Source: Afipia sp. P52-10 (GTDB lineage: Bacteria > Pseudomonadota > Alphaproteobacteria > Rhizobiales > Xanthobacteraceae). From it: a stretch of 64,000 bases of DNA. The notes beneath the pieces were generated by a model. The model did not search any database, was not told the DNA's origin, and worked only from the letters and a program-made list of their open reading frames with translations. Location of the stretch: assembly GCF_000516555.1 (NCBI RefSeq), contig NZ_AZSJ01000003.1, forward strand, positions 1,284,747 through 1,348,746, in the 5' to 3' direction. This document shows, one piece after another, positions 46,474 to 56,832 of the stretch. How positions within the stretch are numbered: position 1 is the first letter of the stretch; every line of letters starts with the position of its first letter. The position numbers were made by a program, and so were the translations under genes.

Positions 46474-48168
46474 TCATCGCGGCCTCGCCCGCGCAATGAT
46501 GGCGGTGAAATCCACGCCTCGCGGCAGCGCGCCATACTGATGCGCGCCGCAGGCGGCGAGCCGCGAAGCACAGAACGCGTCCGACACCGCAGCGGGTGCG
46601 TGCTGCAGCAGAATGCTCGCTTGCAAGCCGACCGCGAGACGATCGACGATATCGCGCGCCCGCTGCTCGAAATCGGCGGCATCACGCATATCTGCCTTCA
46701 ATGCATCGATATGGCGATCGAAGATCGCGTTGGTCCCGCGCGCGGCATCGACCTCGACGAAATAAGCTTCCAGCGCCTCCGGCGAACGCTGCATCACGCG
46801 CAGCACATCCAGGCACTGCACGTTGCCTGAGCCTTCCCAAATCGCATTCACCGGCGATTCGCGGAATAGCCGCGGCATCGGACTGTCCTCCATGACGCCT
46901 GAGCCGCCAATGCACTCCATCGCCTCATACGCATGTCCCGGTGTCCGCTTGCAAATCCAATACTTGCCAAGCGCCGTGCCGAGCCGAACGAGCTGAGCCT
47001 CGTGCGGCTTTGCACTGCTATCGAGCGCCCGCGCGATACGCATCGTCAGCGCCACGGCAGCCTCCGCTTCGAGCGCGAGGTCGGCCAACACGTTGCGCAT
47101 GATCGGCTGATCGATCAGCAACTTGCCGAAAGCAGCCCGCTGGCAGCAATGATCGATCGCCTGGCTGGTCGCCATCCGGATGCCCGCGGACGAGCCCGCC
47201 ATGCAGTCGAACCGTGTCATCGCCACCATTTCGATGATGGTCGGAACACCGCGCCCTTCGTCGCCGATCATCCAGCCGAGCGCACCGCGCAACTCGGTCT
47301 CACTGGATGCATTCGAAACGTTGCCCATCTTCCGCTTCAGGCGGATCACCTGCAGCGGGTTCTTCGTTCCATCCGGACGCCAGCGCGGCACGAGGAAGCA
47401 GGAGAGCCCGCCCGCGGCTTGCGCAAGCACCAGGAACGCATCGCACATCGGCGCCGAGACGAAGAACTTGTGACCAATCAGTTCGTAGGCTTGCCCCGGC
47501 CCTCCGGCGCCGACCGGCACAGCGCGCGTCGTATTCGCGCGCACATCCGATCCACCCTGCTTCTCGGTCATGGCCATGCCGATCGTCAGGCCGGCCTTCT
47601 GATCGGTTGGAATGTTGCGCGGATCGTAGACGCGCGTGAGAATCTTCGGCAGCCACGCCTCGGCGATATCCGGCTGCTGCCGCAAGCATGGAACGGAAGC
47701 GAATGTCATGGTGACCGGACAACCGTGTCCCGCCTCGACCTGGCTGTGCAAATAGAAGCGTGCGGCGCGCGCGACATGCGCTCCCGGCCGTGGATCGGTC
47801 CAGGGCGACGAATGCAGCCCCTCTTCGATCGCCGTGGCCATGAGCTCATGGTAGGCGGGATGGAAACGGACCAGATCGATCCGGCGGCCATAACGGTCAT
47901 GGGTGTCGAATTCAGGCGCGTGCCGGTTCGCGAGCGCGCCGAGTTCCAGGTAATCCGCCGTGCCGATGCGCGCGCCGAAATTTGCAAGATCGTTGGTCGC
48001 CCAGCCAGCGCCTTCGCGGGCGACCGCCTCCGTCAGTGCGGCATCGGCGCTGAAGAGATTGTAATCAGCGAGCGCGAACGGCTGGTTGACGACCTCGTGG
48101 GTGACAGCGCCGTACCGATCCATCGCGTGATCCTTGGCGAACGCGTCTGTTGCAGCATCGTTGGGCAT
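46474..48168 (-). CDS. Acyl-CoA dehydrogenase family protein, AidB-like
   Basis: A 564-residue flavoprotein. The length (classic acyl-CoA dehydrogenases have about 380-400) and motifs such as GHGCPVTMTFASVPCL, GMAMTEKQGGSDVRANTT and IGGSGVMEDSPMPRLFRE match AidB, which is induced by alkylating agents in E. coli. The FAD-binding core and the extra C-terminal helical domain are present. AidB's function is debated (DNA protection or dehydrogenation of an unknown substrate). The gene is alone on the minus strand, about 15 kb from the Ada-like/ogt pair. Confidence 0.88.
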   Translation of the reverse strand: MPNDAATDAFAKDHAMDRYGAVTHEVVNQPFALADYNLFSADAALTEAVAREGAGWATNDLANFGARIGTADYLELGALANRHAPEFDTHDRYGRRIDLVRFHPAYHELMATAIEEGLHSSPWTDPRPGAHVARAARFYLHSQVEAGHGCPVTMTFASVPCLRQQPDIAEAWLPKILTRVYDPRNIPTDQKAGLTIGMAMTEKQGGSDVRANTTRAVPVGAGGPGQAYELIGHKFFVSAPMCDAFLVLAQAAGGLSCFLVPRWRPDGTKNPLQVIRLKRKMGNVSNASSETELRGALGWMIGDEGRGVPTIIEMVAMTRFDCMAGSSAGIRMATSQAIDHCCQRAAFGKLLIDQPIMRNVLADLALEAEAAVALTMRIARALDSSAKPHEAQLVRLGTALGKYWICKRTPGHAYEAMECIGGSGVMEDSPMPRLFRESPVNAIWEGSGNVQCLDVLRVMQRSPEALEAYFVEVDAARGTNAIFDRHIDALKADMRDAADFEQRARDIVDRLAVGLQASILLQHAPAAVSDAFCASRLAACGAHQYGALPRGVDFTAIIARARPR

Positions 48169-48351
48169 GTCGTTCTCCCGTCATACTATGTTCGGCGCGC
48201 CCCGTCCGCACACCCGCTAAACAGGTCGTTCGATCTTGCATCCCGGGCCTTCCAAGCCTAAATCATTTACGCGTCAACACGAACAGGACGTCTGCCACAA
48301 TGGATTTCACCCGGACTGCAATGCCGCACTGCCTTGCCTCCAGGGGAATCC

Positions 48352-49974
48352 ATGTTCATGCCGGCCTCCATCGTCCTCTCCCATCTAAGCCTGTCTGCGC
48401 CTGACGGCCGGACACTCGTCTCCAACATTGATCTGAGTTTCGGCCCCGAACGGGTCGGCCTCGTCGGCCGCAATGGCGTCGGCAAGACGACGCTGCTTGC
48501 GGTGATGGCGGGAGAGCGGCTGCCTGCTGCCGGTACGGTGTCCATCCGCGGAACCGTTGGTGTCTTTCGCCAGACGGTTCAGGTGGCGCCGCACGAGATG
48601 ATCGCCGACCTGTTCGGTGCCAGGCAGGCCTTGGCCATCTTGCATCGCGCCGAACGGGGCGAGGCCACGACCGACGAGCTTGCGGCCGCTGACTGGACAC
48701 TGGAGACGCGCCTGGCAGCAGCGCTGGTTCACGTCGGTCTCGACGCAGCGGCCGAAACCCGCTTGAGCGCGCTCTCCGGCGGACAGCGCACCCGCGCGGG
48801 CCTCGCCGCGCTGGTGTTCGCGAAACCTGACTTCCTCTTGCTCGACGAACCGACGAACAATCTCGACCGGGAGGGCCGTCACGCGCTGTACGACCTGCTG
48901 GCCGGATGGCGGGCGGGTGCCATCATCGTCAGCCATGACCGGGCGCTGCTCAACAGCATGGATGGCATCGTCGAGCTCACCCCTCTCGCTGCGAGGCGCT
49001 ATGGCGGCAACTGGAACGCCTATCGCGAACGCAAGACGCAGGAGCTGGCGGCGGCGCAGCGTGATCTCGCGGACGCGGAGCGTCACGCCGCCGACTTGGC
49101 GCGCAAGGCGCAGATCGCCGCCGAACGCAAGGCGCGCAAAGACGGCGCTGGCCGCAAGAGCAACGCCAGGGGCGGCACTCCGCGCATCGCCCTCGGCGGA
49201 TTGAAGGAGCGCAGCGAGAACACCAGCGGCGCCGGCGCCCGCCTTGCCGAGGCCAGACAGGCGGACGCTGCAAAAGCCATTGCGGACAAGCGCGAGCGGA
49301 TCGAGATCCTGCAATCCTTGTCCGTGTCCCTGCCCTCGACACACCTGCCCGCGAACAAGATCGTGCTGCAGGCCAATGCCGTCTCGGCCGGCTACGCACC
49401 CGGGCGGCCCGTCATCCGCGATCTCTCGTTCAGCATCACGGGTCCCGAACGTGTTGCCATCACCGGCCCGAACGGCTCCGGCAAGACGACGCTGCTCGCG
49501 CTCCTCACCGGGGGCCTACAGCCATCGCGCGGCACCGTACGCGTCGCAACCCGATTTGCCATGCTCGACCAGCAGGTCCGCGCGCTCGATCCATCAGCTT
49601 CGATCAGAGACAATTTCCGCCGCATCCATCCGCAGGCGAACGAGAACGACTGCCGCGCGGCGCTCGCACGCTTCATGTTCAGAGCCGATGCCGCCCTGCA
49701 GATCGTATCGCATCTCAGCGGCGGGCAGCTGCTACGCGCCGGACTAGCCTGCGTGCTCGGCGGTCCGACACCGCCGCCGCTGCTGATCCTGGACGAGCCG
49801 ACCAACCATCTCGACATTGATTCTCTCGAAGCAATCGAAGCCGGATTGCAGGCATTTGACGGCGCGCTAGTGGTCGTCAGCCACGACGAAGCCTTTCTAG
49901 CCGCGCTTGGGATTACCCGCCGTCTGGCCTTGCCAACAGGAGTCACGACCGCCTTCACCGATCAGGCTCCGTAA
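48352..49974 (+). CDS. ABC-F family ATPase
   Basis: A 540-residue protein with two ABC domains and no membrane segment. Domain 1 has GRNGVGKTT, LSGGQRTRAG and LLDEPTNNLD; domain 2 has GPNGSGKTT, LSGGQLLRAG and LILDEPTNHLD. The linker (about 215-330) is Arg/Lys/Ala-rich. ABC-F proteins act on ribosomes, as translation factors or antibiotic protection proteins. The ATG at 48352 has AGGGGA upstream. Which subfamily it belongs to is not clear; the second signature (GGQLLRAG) is slightly unusual. Confidence 0.93.
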   Translation: MFMPASIVLSHLSLSAPDGRTLVSNIDLSFGPERVGLVGRNGVGKTTLLAVMAGERLPAAGTVSIRGTVGVFRQTVQVAPHEMIADLFGARQALAILHRAERGEATTDELAAADWTLETRLAAALVHVGLDAAAETRLSALSGGQRTRAGLAALVFAKPDFLLLDEPTNNLDREGRHALYDLLAGWRAGAIIVSHDRALLNSMDGIVELTPLAARRYGGNWNAYRERKTQELAAAQRDLADAERHAADLARKAQIAAERKARKDGAGRKSNARGGTPRIALGGLKERSENTSGAGARLAEARQADAAKAIADKRERIEILQSLSVSLPSTHLPANKIVLQANAVSAGYAPGRPVIRDLSFSITGPERVAITGPNGSGKTTLLALLTGGLQPSRGTVRVATRFAMLDQQVRALDPSASIRDNFRRIHPQANENDCRAALARFMFRADAALQIVSHLSGGQLLRAGLACVLGGPTPPPLLILDEPTNHLDIDSLEAIEAGLQAFDGALVVVSHDEAFLAALGITRRLALPTGVTTAFTDQAP

Positions 49975-50078
49975 TCTCCGTCGCCCTGCTATCGGCAATG
50001 CCGATGCAAGGTGTTGCCATTGCTGTGCTAGAACGAATGCAGGCGCCCGGCTCCGGACGCGTGGAATCGTGCAACGTT

Positions 50079-50771
50079 ATGTTGAAACCGTTTGGGCCCG
50101 ACATCTGGATGGCGGACGGAACCACCGTCACCGGAGCGCTGGGATTCCTCTATCCGACCCGCATGGCGGTCATCCGCTTGTCCGATGGCGCGCTCTTCGT
50201 CTGGTCGCCGACCGCGCCGACAGACCGCCTGCGTGGCGAGATCGATAAGCTCGGCGCCGTTCGCCATCTGATTGCGCCCAATTCCCTGCACCACCTCTTC
50301 ATCGCCGACTGGAAGCGCGCCTATCCGGACGCTCAGCTCCACGCCGCGCCGGGGTTGCGGGCGAAGCGCAAGGATATCGCTTTCGACCACGATCTTGGCG
50401 AGATGCCAGCACCGGACTGGGCCGGACAGATCGATCAGGTCGTCGTGGCTGGGAACGTTATCACGCGCGAAACGGTGTTCTTTCACAAGGAGAGCGGCAC
50501 CGCGCTGTTCACCGAACTGTTGCAGCAGCTCCCCGCCGGCTGGTTCTCCGGCTGGCGCGGCTTCATAGCCCGATGGGATTTGATGGTTGCGGCTGAGCCG
50601 TCAGTGCCGCGGAAATTCCGGCTGGCGTTCACCGATCGGAACGCCGCGCGTGCCGCGGTTGATCGCATTCTCGCCTGGCCAGTCGAGAAGGTGCTGATGG
50701 CCCACGGAACGCCCGTCGACACCAATGGCCAGGCCGTCTTGCGCCGAGCCTTTGGCTGGCTCACCACCTGA
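50079..50771 (+). CDS. DUF4336 domain protein
   Basis: A 230-residue protein of the DUF4336 family, a relative of the metallo-beta-lactamase fold. Family features include MLKPFGPDIWMADG at the start, the middle LIAPNSLHHLF, DWKRAYPDAQ, and AHGTPVDTNG near the end. The usual HxHxDH zinc signature is replaced by NSLHHLF, so metal-dependent hydrolysis may be absent or different. The start chosen matches the conserved beginning. It is convergent with the antiporter operon, 27 bp away. Confidence 0.8.
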   Translation: MLKPFGPDIWMADGTTVTGALGFLYPTRMAVIRLSDGALFVWSPTAPTDRLRGEIDKLGAVRHLIAPNSLHHLFIADWKRAYPDAQLHAAPGLRAKRKDIAFDHDLGEMPAPDWAGQIDQVVVAGNVITRETVFFHKESGTALFTELLQQLPAGWFSGWRGFIARWDLMVAAEPSVPRKFRLAFTDRNAARAAVDRILAWPVEKVLMAHGTPVDTNGQAVLRRAFGWLTT

Positions 50772-50798
50772 TGATCATGGCGTGCCTGTTTTCGGCAG

Positions 50799-51170
50799 TC
50801 ACTCGGCGCGGTCACCCGTTTCCGATACGGTTTGCGGAGGAACCAGGCTGCTTCCCTCCGCACGATCGCGATAGATCGCCGCGCGGGCCAGCAGCATCAG
50901 CGTGACCGGCGTGGTCACCGTGACGAAGATCGCGACGAGCACCTCATGCAGAACCGGACGCGCCTGCAGAACGGTGAAATAGATCATCGAGGCGAGCAGG
51001 ATGCCGGCAGCACCCCATGTCGCGCCCAGCGTCGGCGCGTGAACGCGCTCGTAGAACGTCTTCAGACGCAGCAACCCAATGGCGCCCGTCAGCGTCAACC
51101 CCGCTCCCAGCAGCAAGAGGAAACTCGTCAGCAACGCGGCCCAAACCGGCAGATCAGATGCGGCAGTCAT
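50799..51170 (-). CDS. mnhG: Mrp-type cation/proton antiporter subunit G
   Basis: A 123-residue membrane protein with three helices; [21 protein letters not shown] and [15 protein letters not shown] are typical of MnhG/PhaG. It is the last gene of the operon, overlapping subunit F by four bases. The C-terminal tail is charged and cytoplasmic. Confidence 0.93.
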   Translation of the reverse strand: MTAASDLPVWAALLTSFLLLLGAGLTLTGAIGLLRLKTFYERVHAPTLGATWGAAGILLASMIYFTVLQARPVLHEVLVAIFVTVTTPVTLMLLARAAIYRDRAEGSSLVPPQTVSETGDRAE

Positions 51171-51448
51171 TCGATCACCTCTCCGCGCATGAGGAATTTG
51201 GCCAGCGCGACCGTCGACACGAAGCCGAGCAGCGAAATGACCAACGCGGCTTCAAAGTAAAGCGTGCTTCCGGTTCTCATGCCGTACAGCAACAACAGCA
51301 GCATCGCATTCACATACAGCGCATCCAGCGCTAGGATGCGATCCTGCGCCCTGGGCCCGCGAATGATGCGAAAGGCCGCAATCGCCATGGCGATGCCAAG
51401 CATGAATTGGGCGATCAGAAGCGACCAGAACAGGACGACCGCGCTCAT
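51167..51448 (-). CDS. mnhF: Mrp-type cation/proton antiporter subunit F
   Basis: A 93-residue protein with three helices and the MnhF motif [18 protein letters not shown] around 27-44. It overlaps both neighbours by four bases, so the subunits are made by coupled translation, in line with a multi-subunit complex. Confidence 0.93.
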   Translation of the reverse strand: MSAVVLFWSLLIAQFMLGIAMAIAAFRIIRGPRAQDRILALDALYVNAMLLLLLYGMRTGSTLYFEAALVISLLGFVSTVALAKFLMRGEVIE

Positions 51449-51930
51449 TCGAAGATCTCCAGCAGCAAGCGCTCGTAGCGATTCTTGATCAGGCTGATCC
51501 AGTGCTCCTCATCGACGAGATCGAGGACATGCAGCAAGAGCGTGCTCTGCGACGCATTGTATTCTACCCACGCTGTCCCTGGCGTGCTGGTCAGGATACA
51601 CGCGAGCACGGCCAGTCCGGTGCGATGACGAAGCGTGAGCGGGATGGTGATGAAGCCGGAAGTCCTTTGGCCTCGATCCGGCCCGAGAATTACCCCCGCA
51701 ACGGCGACGTTGGATCGCCAGATATCGACCAGCACGATCAGCACGAGCTTGGGAATCAGATACCAGCGGCGCAAGCTCGGCTTGGCCGGCTGCAGGCGCA
51801 CCATGACGTTGGATGCGGCGATCGCAATCACGCTGCCGAGCATGACATGCCCCAACGAAAATCCGTTGAGCAGAATCCACATCACCAACAGCGACGCGGC
51901 CAGCACAGGATGGGGAAGCGCGCGACTCAT
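51445..51930 (-). CDS. mnhE: Mrp-type cation/proton antiporter subunit E
   Basis: A 161-residue protein with N-terminal helices ([20 protein letters not shown]) and the family segments [12 protein letters not shown] and [17 protein letters not shown]. It overlaps subunit D and subunit F genes by four bases each. Confidence 0.93.
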   Translation of the reverse strand: MSRALPHPVLAASLLVMWILLNGFSLGHVMLGSVIAIAASNVMVRLQPAKPSLRRWYLIPKLVLIVLVDIWRSNVAVAGVILGPDRGQRTSGFITIPLTLRHRTGLAVLACILTSTPGTAWVEYNASQSTLLLHVLDLVDEEHWISLIKNRYERLLLEIFE

Positions 51931-53549
51931 TGACCGGCCTCCACACGCGAGGACGAGACACGCCGCGCCGACAGCACGTCGCCGATATACTGCTCGGGCG
52001 CATGAATCGAACGCGCGGTCTGTTCCATGTATCGCATAACGGGACCGCCCTGAACGGTCAGGGCCAGCGTCAGGAGCAGCAGAACGACGGTCGGCACGAT
52101 CTCAACAATGAGGACGCGTGGGACAGTCGCATCGATGGGTGCCCAGAAGATGCGAATTCCGACACGCACCAAGGCCAGCAGCGCCGCAAGGCCCGAGAGG
52201 ATCAACAGCGCAGTAAACACCCAGCTCGCAGCCGGAATAGTCGTCGCCGCTCCTGCATCCGCAGGCGCAAACAACGCCACCATCATGGCAAGCTTGGCGA
52301 CGAAGCCGGACAGCGGCGGCAAGCCGGCCAACAAGAGGGCACACCCCGCAAAGCAGATGCCGAGAATGGCCAGCGTGCCGGGGAAAGGACTACCGACCTC
52401 GTCGTCCTGCACGTCGTCGTCCTCATCGCCATACGCCTCCGCGGTCACGGCGAGGAGATCGGCCACCGGGCTTTGGCCCCGCTCGACCAGCTCGATCAGC
52501 AGAAAGAAGGCGCCGATCGTCAGGGTCGAGCTGACGAGATAGAAAAGAGCGCCCCCGGTCACGCTTGCGTTGGACAAGCCGATCGCCGTGAGCAGCGTTC
52601 CGGTCGATACCAGCACGCAATAGCTGGCCAAGCGGCTCAACGCCTGCGAGGCGAGGATGCCGATCATACCGTAAACCATGGTGGCCATGCCGCCGATCAA
52701 CAGCACCTCGCGGCCGAAGCCGGACGACGCGCCGGCCTGAGTGCCGAACAGCAGCGGCGACAGCCGCAGTAGGATGTAGATGCCGGCCTTGCTCAGGATG
52801 GCGAAGACCGCCGCGACCGGCGCCGCCGCGGCCGGATAGGCTCGCAGCAGCCAGAAGCAGAGCGGCCACATGCCGGCCTTCACCAGGAAGGCCGTGCCGA
52901 GCACCGCGGCACCCGCCTCCAAGAGCGCGCGGTCGCTCGCGGCAACGTTCGGAATGCGAACCGCCAGATCGGCCATGTTCAACGTTCCAGTCACACCATA
53001 GATCAGGCTGACGCCGATCAGGAACAGGAATGACGTCGCGAGATTGATGGCGATGTAGTGCAGGCCCGCGCGAACCCGCTGCGGTCCTGAGCCGTGCAGC
53101 ACGAGGCCATATGAGGCCGCCAGCATCACCTCGACAAAGACGAACAGATTGAAGAGGTCGCCCGCCAGACAGACGCCGTTGACGCCCATCAGGAGGAACT
53201 GAAACAGACTGTGGAAGTGCGAACCGGCCTTGTGCCATTTCGCCAGCGAAAAGGTCAAAGCCGCGGATGCGAGCAGCGCCGTCAGCACCAGCATCAGCGC
53301 CGACAGGCGATCGAGAACGAGGACGATACCAAACGGTGCGGGCCAGTTGCCGAGCAGATAGACGCCGGTTGCCGACGTATCGGCAAACCGCAGCAGCGTC
53401 ACGGCGACATACAGCGTCGTCAGCGTGGCGATGAGATTGATGGCGCCCTTCAGCAAGGGCCGCCGCTCGTCATACATCATCAGCAGCGCGCCCGAGATGA
53501 GCGGCACGACGATCGGCGCGACGATCAGATGGTTGAGCCAACCGCCCAT
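51927..53549 (-). CDS. mnhD: Mrp-type cation/proton antiporter subunit D
   Basis: A 540-residue polytopic protein related to NuoM/NuoN of complex I, with about 14 helices. VKAGMWPLCFWLLRAYPAAA contains the conserved Lys and Pro of the proton channel, and LLMGVNGVCLAGDLFNLFVF is a further family motif. With subunit A it forms the ion-translocating core. The insert around residue 375 (EDDDVQDDE) is strongly acidic. It begins one base into the stop of subunit C. Confidence 0.94.
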   Translation of the reverse strand: MGGWLNHLIVAPIVVPLISGALLMMYDERRPLLKGAINLIATLTTLYVAVTLLRFADTSATGVYLLGNWPAPFGIVLVLDRLSALMLVLTALLASAALTFSLAKWHKAGSHFHSLFQFLLMGVNGVCLAGDLFNLFVFVEVMLAASYGLVLHGSGPQRVRAGLHYIAINLATSFLFLIGVSLIYGVTGTLNMADLAVRIPNVAASDRALLEAGAAVLGTAFLVKAGMWPLCFWLLRAYPAAAAPVAAVFAILSKAGIYILLRLSPLLFGTQAGASSGFGREVLLIGGMATMVYGMIGILASQALSRLASYCVLVSTGTLLTAIGLSNASVTGGALFYLVSSTLTIGAFFLLIELVERGQSPVADLLAVTAEAYGDEDDDVQDDEVGSPFPGTLAILGICFAGCALLLAGLPPLSGFVAKLAMMVALFAPADAGAATTIPAASWVFTALLILSGLAALLALVRVGIRIFWAPIDATVPRVLIVEIVPTVVLLLLTLALTVQGGPVMRYMEQTARSIHAPEQYIGDVLSARRVSSSRVEAGQ

Positions 53550-53884
53550 CAGCGCTCCTGCCCGTCGACATGATCGGTTCCCGTCAGGCCGCGCGACGCA
53601 AGCAACATGACGAGGAACAGCGCTGTCGTCGCAAAGCCGATGACGATGGCGGTGAGGACCAGCGCCTGCGGCAGCGGATCGGCAAAGTCCGCCAGGCTGC
53701 CGGTCTTATCCGTCAGGATCGGCGATGCGCCGGAGCGCAGCCGCCCCATGCTGAAGATAAAGAGATTGACGGCATAGGAGATCAACGACAGGCCGATGAT
53801 CACCTGGTAGGTCCGTGGCCTGAGCAGCAGCCACACCCCCGACCCGGCCAGAATGCCGATCACAGTCGCCAGCAGGAGCTCCAT
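53549..53884 (-). CDS. mnhC: Mrp-type cation/proton antiporter subunit C
   Basis: A 111-residue NuoK-like protein with three helices: MELLLATVIGILAGSGVWLL, GLSLISYAVNLFIFSMGRL and ALVLTAIVIGFATTALFLVM. The ATG at 53884 overlaps the last base of the subunit A stop. A longer frame upstream is only read-through of the opposite phase of subunit A. Confidence 0.94.
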   Translation of the reverse strand: MELLLATVIGILAGSGVWLLLRPRTYQVIIGLSLISYAVNLFIFSMGRLRSGASPILTDKTGSLADFADPLPQALVLTAIVIGFATTALFLVMLLASRGLTGTDHVDGQER

Positions 53885-56799
53885 TACGCGTCCTCCTCGG
53901 CCGCCTCGCGCACCCGATCGGAGCGACCCTTGCGGATCGACTGGTGCGCCAGCGCGATCAACATCAGCACTGTCGCCCCCACCACGAGACCGAGAACGCC
54001 GAGATCGAAGAAGAGCGCGGTCGCGGTCGGCACCGCGCCGATCAGCGGCAAGTTCGTGTACTGCGCATACGAGGTGAGGAACGGATAGCCGAACAGCAGC
54101 GAACCAAGCCCGGTCGCGGCCGCCAGCAGCAGTCCCAATCCGATCCAGCTCACCGGCAGCACACGCAGCCTTTCTTCCACCCATTTAGCGTCCGCCGCCA
54201 TGTACTGCAGGATGAAGGCTGCCGCGATGGCGATGCCCGCAGAGAAGCCGCCGCCGGGAAGATCGTGGCCGCGCAGGAACAAATACACCGCGAGGACGAC
54301 GATGACGGGAAACAGCCATTGCATGGATGCGGCGGGAACGAGCAGATAATCGCTGACCGTATCGCCGGGCTTGCGATCCGGCGCCGCTTCGTCGAACGCG
54401 TTCTGCCGACGCTGCTGCTCGGGCGAACCCACGCTGTCCGCAGCCGGCCGGAAACGGCGCAGCAGCGCGAAAACGCTGAGCGCCACCACCGCAAGCACGG
54501 TGATTTCGCCCATGGTGTCGAAGCCGCGGAAGTCGACCAGGATCACGTTCACGACATTGCGGCCGCCGCCGCCGGTATAGGCGTGCTCGAGGAAGTAGCT
54601 GGCGATGGTGTCGGGCAACGAGCGCGTCATCACGGCAAAGGCAACCAGCCCAAGCCCGCCGCCGGCCGCGATCGCGATGGCAAGATCGCGATGCCGGCGC
54701 ACGCGCATTCTCCACGTCACAGGTTGGCCATCGCTCGTTTCCTGACGCTTCGGCAGCCAGCGCAGGCCGAGCAAGATCAAGACGGTGGTCACGACCTCCA
54801 CCATCAACTGAGTCAATGCGAGGTCCGGAGCGGAGAACCAGACGAAGGTGATGCAGGTCGTAAGCCCGGCACCGCCCAGCAGAATAAGCGCGACCAGCCG
54901 GTGATACTTCGCCTGGTAGGCGGCGCCGATGGCACAGCAAGCCCCGATGATCCAGACCAGCATCAGGACGGGATCGGCCCCGCTCCAGGTCGGCATGGCC
55001 CCGCCAAATCCACCGCGGTATAGCGGCAGCAAAGCGGCGAGGATCGCAGCCCCGACCAGCAGCCGCAACTGCGGCTGCAAACGTTGCGTGCCAACGATGC
55101 TCTCGATCGAGCGGGCCCACTTCCACGATACCGTGACCAGGATCCGCTCGAAAATGCGCTGGCCGTTGAGTTCGCGCAGCAACGGCGGCCCCTCTTCCGA
55201 GCGATGCAGATAATTCCTCATGGCGACGTAAAGCAGGCAGCCGATGACCAGAGCGACCGCACTCATGATCAGCGGCAGATTGAGCCCATGCCACACGGCA
55301 AGGCTATACGCCGGCGTCTGCGGCCCCAGCACGGCAACGACCGCCGTCTCCAGGAACGGACCGATCGTGAGCGACGGCGCAATGCCGACGATCAGACAGG
55401 CGAGAACGAGAAACAGGATCGGAAACCGCATCCAGAACGGCGGTTCATGTGGTTCATGCGGCAGGTCCGTAGGCTTTTGCCCAAAGAACACCGAGTGGAT
55501 GAAGCGGATCGAATACGTCACCGCGAAGGTGCTGGCGACCACCGCGACATAGGGCTGCGCCGTATCGAGGACTGACCGGACATGGGTTTCGATCGCTTCG
55601 GCGAAGAACATCTCCTTCGAGAGGAAGCCGTTCAACAGCGGCACGCCGGCCATCGACGCGCTTGCGACCATCGCCAGCGTCGCGGTGATCGGCATGAAGC
55701 GAAAGAGGCCACCGAGCCTTCGCATGTCCCGCGTGCCGGTTGCGTGATCGACGATGCCTGCCGCCATGAACAGCGATGCCTTGAACGTCGCATGGTTCAT
55801 CATATGGAAAATGGCCGCGACCGCGCCGAGCGGACTGCCGAGGCTGAGCAGCATCGTGATCAGCCCGAGATGGCTGATGGTCGAATAGGCGAGCAGCCCT
55901 TTCAGATCATGCTGAAACATTGCGAAGAAGGCGCCCACCAGCAGCGACGCCATTCCGGCCAAGCCGACGAGCCAGAACCATTCCGGCGTTCCGGACAGCA
56001 CCGGCCACAAACGCGCCAGCAGAAACACCCCCGCCTTCACCATCGTCGCCGAATGCAGATAGGCCGAGACCGGCGTCGGCGCGGCCATCGCATTGGGCAA
56101 CCAGAAGTGAAAGGGAAACTGCGCACTCTTGGTCAGCGCGCCGAGCAGAATGAGCACGAGCGCCGGCACGTAGAGAGCATGCCCGCGGATGGTGTCACCG
56201 GACGACAGCACGCGATCGAGGTCGTAGCTGCCGACGATATGTCCGATCAGTACGACACCGACGAGCAAGGCGAGGCCGCCGATTCCCGTCACCGTCAGCG
56301 CCATGCGGGCGCCGTCGCGAGCACCGGCGTTGTTATGCCAGTAGCCGATCAGCAGGAAGGAGAAGATGCTCGTCAATTCCCAAAAGAAGACGAGAAGAAT
56401 CAAGTTGCCGGACAGCACGATTCCGAGCATCGCCCCCATGAAGGCGAGGAAGAAGGAGAAGAAGCGCGGAACCGGATCCTCGGGCGACATGTAATAGCGG
56501 GCGTAGAGCACGACCAGAAAGCCGATCCCGCTGACGAGCATCGCGAAGATCCAGGCGAACCCGTCCATCCGCAGCGAAAAACTGAGACCCAGCTCCGGAA
56601 TCCAGTCGAAGCTGCTGCGGATCGCACCGCGGGCGACAATGGTGGGATAGGCAGCGGCGGTCAGCACCAAGCAGCCAAAGGCGACGCCTCCGGCAAGCCA
56701 TGCCTCGGAGTTGCGTGCATTGGAGCGAAACGTTGCGGCAAGTACGCTCCCGGCGAACGGCAGCAGAATCAGAATTGCCAGCAATACGTAATCTTGCAT
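53884..56799 (-). CDS. mnhA: Mrp-type cation/proton antiporter fused subunit A/B
   Basis: A 971-residue protein joining MnhA and MnhB. The NuoL-like part (about 1-530) has FWLPNAMAAPTPVSAYLHSA and THLGLITMLLSLGSP-type motifs (here STISHLGLI), then the MnhA C-terminal domain (LTQLMVEVVTTVLILLGLRW, DFRGFDTMGEITVLAVVALS), and last the MnhB domain (PGGGFSAGIAIAAAFILQY). Fused A/B is the group 2 (Pha-like) form of rhizobia, which serves Na+/H+ or K+/H+ exchange and pH tolerance. The start at 56799 opens directly into the first helix. First gene of a six-gene operon A/B, C, D, E, F, G. Confidence 0.94.
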   Translation of the reverse strand: MQDYVLLAILILLPFAGSVLAATFRSNARNSEAWLAGGVAFGCLVLTAAAYPTIVARGAIRSSFDWIPELGLSFSLRMDGFAWIFAMLVSGIGFLVVLYARYYMSPEDPVPRFFSFFLAFMGAMLGIVLSGNLILLVFFWELTSIFSFLLIGYWHNNAGARDGARMALTVTGIGGLALLVGVVLIGHIVGSYDLDRVLSSGDTIRGHALYVPALVLILLGALTKSAQFPFHFWLPNAMAAPTPVSAYLHSATMVKAGVFLLARLWPVLSGTPEWFWLVGLAGMASLLVGAFFAMFQHDLKGLLAYSTISHLGLITMLLSLGSPLGAVAAIFHMMNHATFKASLFMAAGIVDHATGTRDMRRLGGLFRFMPITATLAMVASASMAGVPLLNGFLSKEMFFAEAIETHVRSVLDTAQPYVAVVASTFAVTYSIRFIHSVFFGQKPTDLPHEPHEPPFWMRFPILFLVLACLIVGIAPSLTIGPFLETAVVAVLGPQTPAYSLAVWHGLNLPLIMSAVALVIGCLLYVAMRNYLHRSEEGPPLLRELNGQRIFERILVTVSWKWARSIESIVGTQRLQPQLRLLVGAAILAALLPLYRGGFGGAMPTWSGADPVLMLVWIIGACCAIGAAYQAKYHRLVALILLGGAGLTTCITFVWFSAPDLALTQLMVEVVTTVLILLGLRWLPKRQETSDGQPVTWRMRVRRHRDLAIAIAAGGGLGLVAFAVMTRSLPDTIASYFLEHAYTGGGGRNVVNVILVDFRGFDTMGEITVLAVVALSVFALLRRFRPAADSVGSPEQQRRQNAFDEAAPDRKPGDTVSDYLLVPAASMQWLFPVIVVLAVYLFLRGHDLPGGGFSAGIAIAAAFILQYMAADAKWVEERLRVLPVSWIGLGLLLAAATGLGSLLFGYPFLTSYAQYTNLPLIGAVPTATALFFDLGVLGLVVGATVLMLIALAHQSIRKGRSDRVREAAEEDA

Positions 56800-56832
56800 T
56801 GTTCCGCCGCAAACCCCCGTTGGCAACCCCAC